From Podaxis mareebaensis (lineage: Eukaryota; Basidiomycota; Agaricomycetes; Agaricales; Agaricaceae), in assembly GCA_018524725.1 (NCBI GenBank), contig JAEUWP010000448.1:1-42163 (forward strand): DNA of 42,163 bases, given 5' to 3'. Positions 21,078-30,990 of this stretch are shown in pieces; within the stretch, counting starts at the first letter, position 1; each line of letters starts with the position of its first letter. Both the position numbers and the translations under genes were made by a program. Below the pieces are notes generated by a model, which was not told the DNA's origin, searched no databases, and was given only the letters and a program-made list of their open reading frames with translations.

Positions 21078-23697
21078 TAACGGCACCGGAGTTGAAGTCG
21101 CGGCGGTTTTTCTCCGCTTTAGCTTTGCAGAGCTTATTCTGTATCCACTCCCGATCAAATCAGTGGCGGAAGAATGGACATTTGTCCGAGTTCACATGAT
21201 GGTCTTTGGAATCACATGAGAGACATTGGAAGGAGGTCACATGAGGACACTCCATAATGTTAGCGGGGGTGGGCAGGCGAGGATTGGGTCCTGGTTTGCC
21301 GTGGCAACAGAAGCCGTCGCAGCAGTGATTGTCGGTATGGTGAGGATCTCCACAGATCGCACACCTGGGGTTGCGAGCTCTGCAGAGGTGTGTGGGATGG
21401 CCCCATCTCCAGCAGCAGTTACAAAGGGGGGATGCGGTATGCATAGTAGCACCACGGAAAGTACAGACCCTGTTCTCAAAGAGGAGGGTGTGGTTGATGA
21501 GGAGTTTGGCCCTTGTGGCCAATTGTGAGTCCCAGAGATCAAAGAAGAGAATGGCAGAATCAGAGTGGGGAGAGACCTGATGGAAACGGGGTTTACCAAC
21601 AAGGTGTTGGATCATCTCATGGTAGGGGGAGTTTTCAATGACTTCCTTGAAGTCATCTGAAGTATGCGGGGTGCCGTCAGGGCGGAAGTAAGGGAGATTC
21701 GTCAATTTGACGAAGGATTTGGACATCGGGAGGGACAGGATGACAGCATCCCTTATCTCTGAGGTTGCAAAAGCAGACCTGTTAGAGTCTGCAATTCCCT
21801 TTTTGACGATGAGGAGTTCCTCATCCGTTGCAACTTGGTTGGTGGACAGCCAGAGAGTCCTGTCATTGGACTTGGCTGATTCTACTTTGAGGAGGAAGCC
21901 CTTTTGGTATAGGGCGTTGTTGCAACACCTAATCACGAGGTCAAGGGAGGTGAGCATGATGGGTTTGAACATGTCGTTGTAAGGAACGATGATGTTCTTG
22001 TGCAATGGGCCTTGGGTGGCCTTGGGTGAGTTGGAAGGGCAAGGGGGTGGAGTCGATTTGGGGGAGGGGGATTTGATATCCCCTGCATTGCGGAGGAAAT
22101 TGATGATGTCAACTGGTGACATCGAAGGGAATTGGTTTTGAAGAGCTGCATATTTCTGTAGTTCTTCTACTTTAAGGGGAGTTTGGGAAGTCGCTTTAGA
22201 GTATGACGACCTCTGAGTGGAAGGAGAAGGCGCGCCAGACCTAAACTGAGGTTTGGTTGCCTTGTTGACAGGGGGGGGGGTAGAAGAGGGGGGAGAAGGG
22301 CATGAGGGAAGAGGAAGAGGGTGGGATTCTTTAGGGGGAAAAGCTGGCACCACGATAGGCTTATGCTGAGTGGGGGCAGCTATCGTTTTGTGAGGTGCCC
22401 GTCTGCAGTTAACAGTGGACCAGCTATTGGGGTTAGGGTTAGCCTTTTCCTGGCTGGATGAACCAGGAGCGGCAGGGACAGTGGGTTGAAGAGGAGGGGG
22501 AGGGAGCATGTCAGCATCAACAGTAGAAGTTGAGGACTCACCTGGTTTATTCGGGTCAGCGGGAGGGAGACGTGAGAGGGCGATTGCTCGAGCAGTGTCC
22601 CTTTCGAGTTGCGAATCTGAGCCCTGGAGTATCCCAGAGGCGTCAGGAGAGGGAGTAGGGGAGGAGCCCGGGAGAAACCCAGAGGGGGCTTTGGGGGGAG
22701 GGGAGGACACTGCCAGTGCTTTTTCAGCCCAACGTTCATGGCGATGCCCAGTTGACATGGGCGTGGGAGTGGGAGATAGCGTGTGGGAAGGAGGGAATTG
22801 CATAGAGATAGCGTCGTATAGACGAATGCTGTGACCGTTGAAAGGGACCGATTTATTTCGGAGTTGCTTGGAATGAGCGATAGTTTGCATGAGGTGAATG
22901 AGTGACGATGTTCCCTCAAACGTAGAGAAGTCACCTCCATTGTTAGCCCAAGATGAGAGCCAACTAGAGGTATACGATAAAAGTGCCGTTAGGAGACTTA
23001 GCGCTTTGGGTTCAGAGGTGGAGGTGACATCAATGTCACCAAAAATGTCACAGAGCGAGGAGCAGACTGCTGACCAATCCATTCCGTGGGACGCAGGGTC
23101 TTCACCATGAGGCTGGGCGACAGGTGGGGGGGAGATGGGAGTGAAAGTTGGGAGAGAAGGGAGGGGGTCGGATGGTTGAGATTCATCCCAGGCAGCTCCT
23201 GGAGTCGGGGGTACAAAGCCATGAGCAGCAGCAATGGCTTGAGAGGGAGATAGCACCCTATGCAATGAAGGTGCTATTTCAGGGGAAAGTTCAATCCCTC
23301 GAGCCAGCTCGATGGACTGTGCAATAGACTTTGGTGTGGAGGTGCCTTGTGATTCCTTGTCATTGAGGTCATCTCCGTTCTCTTCAGCTGAGGAGACAGA
23401 GGCAGCATCGTCATCCTCCTGGAGTTTCATGCTCTTCTCCAGGCAGTTGGAAAGGGAATGGTCAGTTGAGTAGGAGCGTTTAGCTCCAATAGAAGGGGAT
23501 GGTGAAGGGGGTTTGCGAAGGAAATCCTCTGATACCTGGAAGTCGTTAAAGAGAGGGACTGAGGCCTCTCTTGGGAGAGTCGGGTTGGGCGCTAAGCTGG
23601 TGCTTGAACGTCGACGGCGGGCGATGGAACGAATACTACTGGCAGCGGCGTTTTTGACACCTCCAAAGAATCCGCTAGTTTCTTTGGAGTCTTTCAT
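21070..23697 (-). pseudogene. LINE C ORF1: RNA-binding protein with three CCHC knuckles, one TGA near the end
   Basis: About 875 codons to TAA 21072-21070, with a TGA at 21162-21160 after residue 845. The first 150 residues are S/R/E-rich. Residues around 350-560 are a proline/serine-rich linker. VEELQKYAALQNQFPSMSP is followed by a folded-looking region (SLDLVIRCCNNALYQKGF, SFVKLTNLPYFRPDGTP, FFDLWDSQLATRAK). Three zinc knuckles lie at 759-772 (CNCCWRWGHPTHLC), 779-792 (CAICGDPHHTDNHC) and 825-840 (CLSCDSKDHHVNSDKC). Role by family: binding LINE RNA. The reading after the TGA (FDREWIQNKLCKAKAEKN) is still protein-like and similar in copies A and B, so the TGA is either decay at CGA or read through. 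Confidence 0.88.
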
Positions 23698-23737
23698 AGC
23701 GATTTAGAACAGGTAATTGAATTCCTTATACTACGAA

Positions 23738-23769
23738 TAACTGAACCACGAAGGCGATGGTGGTAGTTA
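23738..23769 (-). promoter_or_regulatory. 5' UTR hairpin of LINE C
   Basis: TAACT with AGTTA outside and ACCAC with GTGGT inside (minus-strand reading from 23769). It matches the LINE B hairpin with compensating differences. Confidence 0.5.
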
Positions 23770-23785
23770 CTGAGAAAGGAAGGTG

Positions 23786-23800
23786 TCAGAAGTTGAACTC
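23786..23800. repeat. Target duplication, right copy, of LINE C
   Basis: Exact copy of 16844-16858; LINE B ORF1 continues from 23801. Confidence 0.95.
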
Positions 23801-24544
23801 AGTGCCATCAAAAAAGGCATCGCTGATTCCAACTGGTCTGCCTTCGCTTCCCCCGACATCAGGAATGCTGTCAACCCCTCGCTCCCAATGTCACAATTGT
23901 TTATTAAACTTACCAACCTCCCATATTTCAAGGAGGACAGTACCCCCTACACTGCCAATGACATTAAACCTGCCATCGATGCCTCTCCCTATGCCAACAT
24001 TGTCAATCACCTTGTTGGCAAACCCTGCCTCTGCCATGTCTCCCCTCATTCAGATTCGGCTATCCTATTCTTCGACTTGTGGGATTCCCAATCTGCCTCA
24101 CGAGCCAAACTCTATATCAACCACACCATTCTCTTTGAGAATAGAGTGTGTACTTTCAGTGGTGCTAGCATGCGAGTCGCCAGTCCTCTCTGCAATCACT
24201 GCTGGAGGTGGGGACACGCCACCCACAACTGCTGTGCTCACAACCCCAGATGTGCTATCTGTGGTGACCCACACCACACTAACAATCATCACCGTGATGG
24301 GTACTGCTGTTGTGGCAAACCTGGCCCTAACCCCTGCCCCCCCACCCCCACTAATGTCACTGAGTGTCCTCACGTGACTTCCTTCAACTGTCTGTCATGT
24401 GGCTCTAAGGATCACCATGTGAACAGTGACAAGTGCCTGTTCTTCTGTCATTGATTCAACAAAGAATGGATTATGAACAAGCTCAAAGAGATCAAGACTG
24501 AGAAGGCAAAAGCTGACTTCAATGCACATGCTGTCAATGTCTAA
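23801..24544 (+). pseudogene. LINE B ORF1, C-terminal segment with zinc knuckles
   Basis: Continues the ORF1 frame without a shift: SAIKKGIADSNWSAF, QLFIKLTNLPYF, HSDSAILFFDLWDSQ. Three CCHC knuckles follow: CNHCWRWGHATHNC, CAICGDPHHTNNHH (the last ligand Cys is replaced by His) and CLSCGSKDHHVNSDKC. The TGA at 24452-24454 is at the same position as in copies A and C. Reading beyond it (FNKEWIMNKLKEIKTEK) ends at TAA 24542-24544 inside ATGTCTAA. Identity to copy C is visibly lower than in the N-terminal segment. Confidence 0.87.
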
Positions 24545-27500
24545 GCACAAATTATTGAACATTGCTTCCTCATTATCTAGCATTACGATCTGTTTGTTCA
24601 ATGTACAAAAGAACTGGACTACCATAGAATTCCTTTTAAATTCCCCTTTACTTAAAGACATTCATGTATTATGTTTACAAGAACCAGCTTTCAGGTTCAT
24701 TCACAACATCCTGTCCACATCGGCCTCTGAAGGAGATTCGATGGAGGGACCACCTATTCATAAAGATTGGCTACTACTTCACGACCAATCCATTCCTAAA
24801 CCTCACATCATCACATACATATGCAACTCTCTTCAGTCTCTTAATCCAATTATTCACCCAAACATTATTTCATCTCCCGACTTTCAAATGTTCTCACTTT
24901 CTATTCCTAGTAAACAGTATTTCCTTAACTGTTACTTTGAAACAAATGATTCTTCATCTATAGACTATTTAGAATCATGTATTCATTCCTTCCCAAACAA
25001 TGTTCGTTATGCAGGAGGCGACTTTAACATGTGGTCTCCCAAATGGGATCACAACGCACCCCACCATTCTGCACATGCTGATCTGCTGTGCGACATCATG
25101 GATATGATTGGACTTACTAGATCTACTCCGATCCATTACTCCCCTACTCATTTTCCTGATGATCCCAACAAATCAGCAATGGTCATCAATCTCATCTTTG
25201 CTATATCTCTGCCAGACCTTCCTGCCCCCACCCATTCCTACCAACATGATTGGAGATCTTGATCTGATCATGTCCCCCTCTTCACATATGTCCCTCTATC
25301 ATCATCCACTACCCCAATCACTGTCAAATGCACCATACCCAGAGATTCTGAAGAAGAAACTCTTTTCCTGTACAATTGCTCCTTGTGCATCAAAGCACTT
25401 CCCCCTAATTTTGAATCTGCTGATGATGTCAATAAATTTGTGACTTCCATCTTCAATATTGTTTCTGAGGAATGGAATGCAAATACAGTAGAAGTAAAAA
25501 TTTGTCACCACTCGAAACCTTGGTGGAATAACCATTGTTCTGATGCCTTATATGCCTTTAATGCTCATCGCACCAAATGTAATTGGAGCAATTTCAGATG
25601 TACCACCAAGAGAGCAAAGAGAGCCTTCTTTGACAAAAAGATACTGGAAATCTCGAGGGAGAAATGACAACCTTGGGACCTAATGTTGTGGGTGAAAAAG
25701 CAGAACCTTCCCCCATCCCAATCCATCCTTCACAAGGGACAACCATGTGACGAACTGGAAAGCCTATGGAAAGCGCTTGATGAGACCTACAATGCAGTGT
25801 CTAACAGACCTGTCAATCTTAACACAGCCAAATTTGCTCCAAAACAAGATGAATGACCATGGCCCCCTTTCTCACCCAGGGAACTGACAGACGCCCTCTC
25901 ACCCTGTGCTAATTCTTCCACTCCAGGCCCAGACCATCTCACATGGGCCCACATCAAATTCCTCATGTCCAATGACATCATTAAATCGAACTTCACATCT
26001 TTCACCTCTGCATGTATCCAATTCCACACATGGCCGGAATATTTCAAGATGTCTACTTCAGTTATTATTCCTAAACCAAATAAACCCCACTACTCAATGC
26101 CTAAAATGTTTCGGCCTATTGTCCTCTTCAACACCCTAGGCAAACTTATCGAGAAGATGATATCTAACCATCTTCAACTCGAGTCCACCCAGTTTGATCT
26201 CGTACACCCCCTTCAATTTGGGGGCATCATCCACCACTCAACTGAGGATGCAGGTGTCTTTGTCACTCACATGGTCTGCTCCAGATGGAAAAAGAACTTG
26301 AAAATGAGCATCCTTGCTTTTGACATCACTCAATTCTTTCCTTCTATAAATCACTCTCTCTTAATTGAAGTTCTTAAAAGACACAGTTTCCATTCCTCCG
26401 TAGTATCTTTCTTCTCAGACTATTTAGTCAATCACTTCACTAAATACTCTTGGAACAATGACTCATCCCCTCTGTTCCCTGCTTCCATAGGTGTAGGCCA
26501 AGGTTCCACCCTTTCTCCCATCTTAACCGCCCTTTATCTTTCACCTCTCATTCACAAATTTTCCAACAATGCTAGGTGTAAACTACTCTCTTTTGTAGAC
26601 GATGGTCTCATCATTGTACAGTCTGATTCGTTTCATAAAAACTGTAATCTACTCACTTCTGTGTACCTTAGTTGCGAACAATTGCTTACCTCCATGGGCC
26701 TCACTCTTGAACATGACAAGATGGAGACCTTCCACTTTTCCAACTGCCCTTGGGCAGAACCCAACCCCCATATCATTGTTGATCACCCCACAGATGGTTG
26801 TCTCACTTTCATCCCCAAGTGTCACCTCAGATACTTGGGATTTTACTTTGACCAGGTGCTCTCTTTCAAAGAACATGTCTGTTACTACTCTACCAAGGCG
26901 CTTTCCACAGTCAAGTGCATGCGCCTCCTCGGCAATTCAATCTGAGGTCTATCCCCACTACACAAGCGCCTCCTCTATAGGTCTTGCGTAGTTCCTATAG
27001 CCATATACAGCTTCTGCCTATGGTTTAATCGAAATGGCCAATATAAAGGCCTAATTGAACAGCTCCAACAAATGCAACGGTCAGCAGCCCTTTGGATCAC
27101 TGGTGCATTTTGCACAACACCCATGGGTGGTGTTGAGGCCATCGCTGGTCTCATCCCCATCCAACTTCACCTCTTCAAGCTCACCAAGTGATGATCTCTT
27201 CATTTCCAAACCCTTCCCCCTTCCCATCCCCTTAAAATCCTCACATGTGATGTTGATCCCCTTGACACGTGCTCTACCAAAACCTGGTCCACAGCGCTAG
27301 ATTTTGTATCTGACGCCCAATTAGTCTCGGACCAGTTCAACCGTCTTCACCCCAGCACCAAGCCAGGCCAGCATCTCGTCGACCACTTCGACTCTCAAAT
27401 CTCCTTCCACCAATGCCCCACTCCCATTGATAATAATGTAAAAGCTCAATACATCCAGTCTCTCAACTTAGCTAGAGATTCATCTTTTTCTTCTCCTGCC

Positions 27501-28433
27501 TCATTAGTAGTTTCTTCTGACAGTTCAGTTCCCCTCAATCGGTGGCTCTCCACTACTTCCACCTTTTTAGTTTTTGGTTCTTCTACTTCTGATATCCTCT
27601 CCTCTTCCATTTGCCCCTGTGGGGAAGTACTCTCCTCTGATTCAGAATTGTATGCTATCTGTCTCGGTCTTTTCTCCTCTATATCTCTCACTATCTCCTG
27701 TGGCTGTTCCTCTATCTCTTTCTTTACTGATTCTATATCTTCTGCTAAACTCCTCTTTAACTATGGCCCCCACAGTGCTCACAAGGACGCTCTAGCAGTC
27801 ATCCCTCTTTTCTGAGAGTGGTTGTCATCCTCCCCCCTCAACAATATCCACTTCTGGTCAGTCCCTTCCTCTGAAAAATGGTTGGTACACTTCCAAGCAC
27901 ATAACCTCACCAAGTCACTGCACATTCCTAACAATCCATGGTTCCCCATCTGCACTTCCCTGGGATATGTTCACAATCACTACACCACCAAAGGCCTCAC
28001 TCTTTGGAGGCAGAAAATGAATGTACCCAAATACTGGGGCCACAATTGGCTCCCCCTTACTAATCCCACAGACCAACCTCTAGAACCCAAATACACCAAC
28101 GGCGGCACCTGGCTCTCTTCTGGCCTTGGCGCTGACCCCAATCTTTGCACACACTTCACTCGTTGTGTAACTGACCATGCACCTATCGGCGCTTTTAGAC
28201 AGCACTTCTTTCCAGGGCACTACATCACCTCCTGCCCATGTGGCGAGGAACTCAAAACACAGGACCACATCATACACCACTGTCCCCTCTATCACCAGCC
28301 TTATGGTATTCATACAAATATCTTTTGGCTCATCGAGTTCCTTTGCGAAAACCTGGTGGCCTTCTCCTTTGCTGACCAGATACAAGGACCAATAACATTT
28401 GAGGACTACAACACTCAATGGCTTACTCGATGA
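24537..28433 (+). pseudogene. LINE B ORF2: APE-RT-RNase H-CCHC, seven TGA stops, no frameshift
   Basis: One continuous frame of 1,299 codons from ATG 24537 to TGA 28431-28433. Endonuclease: CLFNVQ, CLQEPAF, GGDFNMWSPKWDH and SDHVPL. RT: AFDITQFFPSINHS, IGVGQGSTLSPI and SFVDDGLIIVQSDS. RNase H: VSSDSSVPLN (copy C has VATDGS), DSELYAICLGLFSS and FTDSISSAKLL. C-terminal motif: CPCGEELKTQDHIIHHC. Internal stops begin at 25260, 25665, 25854, 26943, 27189, 27192 and 27813, and every one is TGA. Several align with Arg or Cys codons in the other copies, as expected if the ancestor was CGN. It belongs to a subfamily distinct from A/C/D/E. Confidence 0.9.
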
Positions 28434-28708
28434 GAGAGGCTGGCTCTTCACGGCGCTCTGGACGTTCACTAAGGGGTCTATTCTCTTCCTTTCCTTTTCT
28501 CTCTCTCATATATATGCTTGCCTTTCAATAGCTCCATCTCTCCCCTCCCACTTCATTTTTGTCTCTTCTCTCTCTCTCTGTTTGAATAAGTGTACTCTCT
28601 ATCTTGTGTTGGTTGCCTCTCGCTAGCTCCCTCACTCCCCTCCCATTTCTTCTTCTCATTTTCCTTTCTCTCTGTTTCTTTCTCTCATCTGTAGGATTCA
28701 GCTCTTGG

Positions 28709-28755
28709 GACTGCTATCACACACCCGTTTGTAGTAGCTAGTCTATTGCAATAAA
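28709..28755 (+). promoter_or_regulatory. LINE B 3' hairpin and AATAAA
   Basis: GACTGCTA at 28709-28716 pairs with TAGC-T-AGTC at 28735-28743; AATAAA at 28750-28755; poly(A) 28765-28786. The 3' UTR before it is otherwise different from the other copies. Confidence 0.7.
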
Positions 28756-28786
28756 TGTTGATTTAAAAAAAAAAAAAAAAAAAAAA

Positions 28787-28801
28787 ACATTGATGACTCT
28801 C
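28787..28801. repeat. Target duplication, right copy, of LINE B
   Basis: Copy of 14861-14875; LINE A ORF2 resumes at 28802. Confidence 0.9.
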
Positions 28802-30128
28802 TCACCATCCACTCCAAACCACACCTTTGCTACCTAGGCTTCTGGTTCAACAGAGGCCTCACCTTCAAAGAACATGTTTGTTTTTACTCTACTAAGGCAC
28901 TTTCCACTGTCCACTGCATGCACATGCTCAGAAACTCCATCCATGGTCTCTTGCCTCTCCACAAGAGACTTCTCTACTGGTCCTGTGTTATCCTGATTGT
29001 AATCTATGGCTTCCATCTATGGTTCAACTGCAATGCCAGATACCACAGACTTATCAAGTCCCTTCAATGCATGCAATGCCAAGCCACCCTTTGGATAACA
29101 GGTGCATTCTGCACCACCCCATCAGGTGGGGTCAAAGCCATTGCTGGCCTCATCCCCATCCAACTCCATCTCTTCAAGCTAGCTAAATGATGCTCACTCC
29201 AATTTCACACCCTCCCCCCTTCCCACCCCCTTAAACTCCTCACCCATGATATTGACCCTCTAGACATGTGCCACACCAAACAGTGCTCAACAGTACTCAA
29301 CTTCATTTCAGATGCCTAACTGGTCACAGACCAGTTCCAGCATCTCCATCCCAGTGCTAAACCTGGCCAGCACTTGCTGGACTTGTTCAGTGACCAAATC
29401 AAATTCTTCAAGTGTTCTGACCCTTTGAAAGAAGGAGCCATGGCACTCCACATCACCAACACTTCCTGTGTCCAGGACCTCTCTTTTTCCTCTCCTGTTT
29501 CCCTCCTCATAGCCACAGATGGTTCCATTCCATCCAACCCTTTCCTCTCTGCCACTTCTGCCTTTCTTGTTTTTAATTTTTCTTCCACAGACATTCTATC
29601 ATCTTCTGTCCACCCATGCAGTGAAGTCACTTCCTCTGATTCTGAACCTTATGCTTTACATCTTGGTCTCTTCTCCTCTATCTCTCTCACCTCCTCTCTT
29701 AACATGTCCTCAATCATAGTTTTTACTGATTCCATCTCTTCTGCTAAATTACTATTTTCTTACAGACCTCATAGCACACATCAAGACTCTATCATGGTCA
29801 CCCCTCTCTTGTACACATGGCTCTCTTCCTCCCCCCTCAACCACATCCACTTCTGGTCAATCCCCTCCTCTGCCAACTGGTCCATCCATCACTAGGCACA
29901 TGTCCTTGCAAAATCCCTCTGTCTCCCCAACCCTAGATGCCAGCCCATCCACACATCCCTCAGGTTTGTTTGCAACCACTACATGCAAAAATGCCTGTCA
30001 ATATGGCAATAACACATGAATGACCCATCCTTCTGCAGACACTCATGGCTCCATCTCCTCAACCCCACTGAGCAGCCCCTCCAACCCAAGTACACCAAAG
30101 GCAGTACTTGGCTAAACTCTCCCCTCAG
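28802..30128 (+). pseudogene. LINE A ORF2, last segment (RNase H), cut before its end
   Basis: Picks up with LTIHSKPHLCYLGFWFNRGL and STKALSTVHCMHMLRNSI, then RNase H motifs IATDGS, DSEPYALHLGLFSS and VFTDSISSAKLL. Stops include TGA after LFKLAK (CGA in copy C). It ends at the sequence for TWLNSPLR; the final zinc region, 3' UTR and poly(A) are missing. I see no CG dinucleotide in this segment. Confidence 0.87.
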
Positions 30129-30990
30129 GCAAATGGCCCCATTGAGCAGAGACACTTTGATGTTAGAGAGTCACTGGTAAAAGCAGCAGCAGGAGAAGGA
30201 CATTATTGGGCAATGGCTGCACCCTCAGTATTCTCAGCAGAACAAATTTCAATTCAGAAATCAACAGGATACTTGCCATACTATCTTGCACATGGCCTCA
30301 AGCCTCTCCTCCCCTTCAATCTCACTGAAGCAACCTACCTAGCTCCCACCTTCACCAAACCACTTTCCACAACTGAACTCATCACTACCCAAACCACCCA
30401 GCTTCAGAAACAGCCCCAAGACCTTGTGAAAGTCAAGGAACTTGTTGTAAAAGCTCACTTTGATTCCATCCACCATTTTAATGAGAAGTATTCAAACATA
30501 ATTCATGACTTTGACTTCTCACCTGGTGCTCTCATCTTAGTCAGGAACTCACAGTATGATCATGGCATTGGCAGTAAAACAATGCCCAGATATTTTGGGC
30601 CAATGGTCATACTTAGGAGAACCAAAGGGGGGTCATACATTCTCAATGAACTCAACAGCTCTATCTCTAGGCTCTGCTTTGCTGCCTTCTGGCTTGTACC
30701 TTACCATCCACATGACATCTGACCCATACCAGTCACCAAACTCACTGATGCATCCCCATAAACTCTTGATGACTTCACTTACAACATACTGACACAGGGC
30801 AACAAGGATACACCCAACCCAGCTGAGTATTCTGTTTCTTTGTTGGCACACTCCCATCCCCTTTCATTCATGATGACCCTTTTGGGCTCAATGTTTATGG
30901 ACATAACTCCAGTCAAGCATGATGAGGTGTTCAACCACCCCATTCACCACTCTGAAACTGATTTACCCAACTCACCACATATATGTAGTA
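30121..30990 (+). pseudogene. Ty3/Gypsy integrase C-terminal fragment
   Basis: Open frame to TGA 30720-30722 with PQANGPIEQRHFDVRESLVKA, SAEQISIQKSTGYLPYYLAHG, LPFNLTEATYLAP and a C-terminal MPRYFGPMVILRRTKGGSYI...FAAFWLVPYHP. These blocks match the end of integrase in a group of Gypsy elements I associate with Agaricomycetes. The catalytic D residues and all upstream domains are missing. Beyond the TGA the frame still looks coding to about 30990, with one TAA near 30767. The left edge is a blunt fusion to LINE A. It is unrelated to G1 and G2 in sequence. Confidence 0.8.

Larger units (their letters stand above)
16859..23785 (-). mobile_element. LINE copy C, 6.9-kb near-intact Tad1-like LINE
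   Basis: Complete minus-strand non-LTR retrotransposon: 88-base 5' UTR, ORF1 (23697-21070), ORF2 (21077-17160), 3' UTR with a T23 tract (a plus-strand A run, about 16961-16983), conserved hairpin, AATAAA and a 24-base tail (16859-16882). It is flanked by a perfect 15-bp target duplication. Only three TGA codons interrupt two long frames and no frameshift is present. CG dinucleotides are common. It is the innermost and youngest layer and the best reference for the family. APE + RT + RNase H with zinc-knuckle ORF1 fits the fungal Tad1 clade; assignment needs a tree. Confidence 0.95.
14876..28786 (+). mobile_element. LINE copy B, full length, split by copy C
   Basis: Its own sequence is 14876-16858 plus 23801-28786 (about 6.97 kb). 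It has a 5' UTR alignable to the very start of copy C (13 extra bases at the 5' end), ORF1, ORF2, 3' UTR, conserved hairpin and a poly(A) at 28765-28786. Neither ORF has a frameshift that I can find; all damage is by stop codons, nearly all TGA. ORF2 is clearly more diverged from copy C than the N-terminal two thirds of ORF1. Confidence 0.92.
8046..30128 (+). mobile_element. LINE copy A, oldest layer, in pieces
   Basis: Segments 8046-8843, 11784-14875 and 28802-30128 join into one plus-strand LINE. It is 5'-truncated inside ORF1 (homology to copy C starts near the sequence encoding ERWAEKALA). It is interrupted by the D chimera and by LINE B, both bounded by target duplications of A sequence. 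It ends without 3' UTR or poly(A), at a junction with a Gypsy integrase fragment. CG dinucleotides are almost absent and ORFs contain several stops and frameshifts, in keeping with it being the outermost and oldest element. Confidence 0.9.

Noticed and set aside
488..28433. Stop codons that are nearly all TGA could suggest an alternative code (UGA as Arg, Cys or Trp)
   Set aside because: Sister copies have CGA or other CGN/TGN codons at the same places and the TGA positions differ between copies. CpG decay explains both; TGA also serves as the normal end of ORF2.
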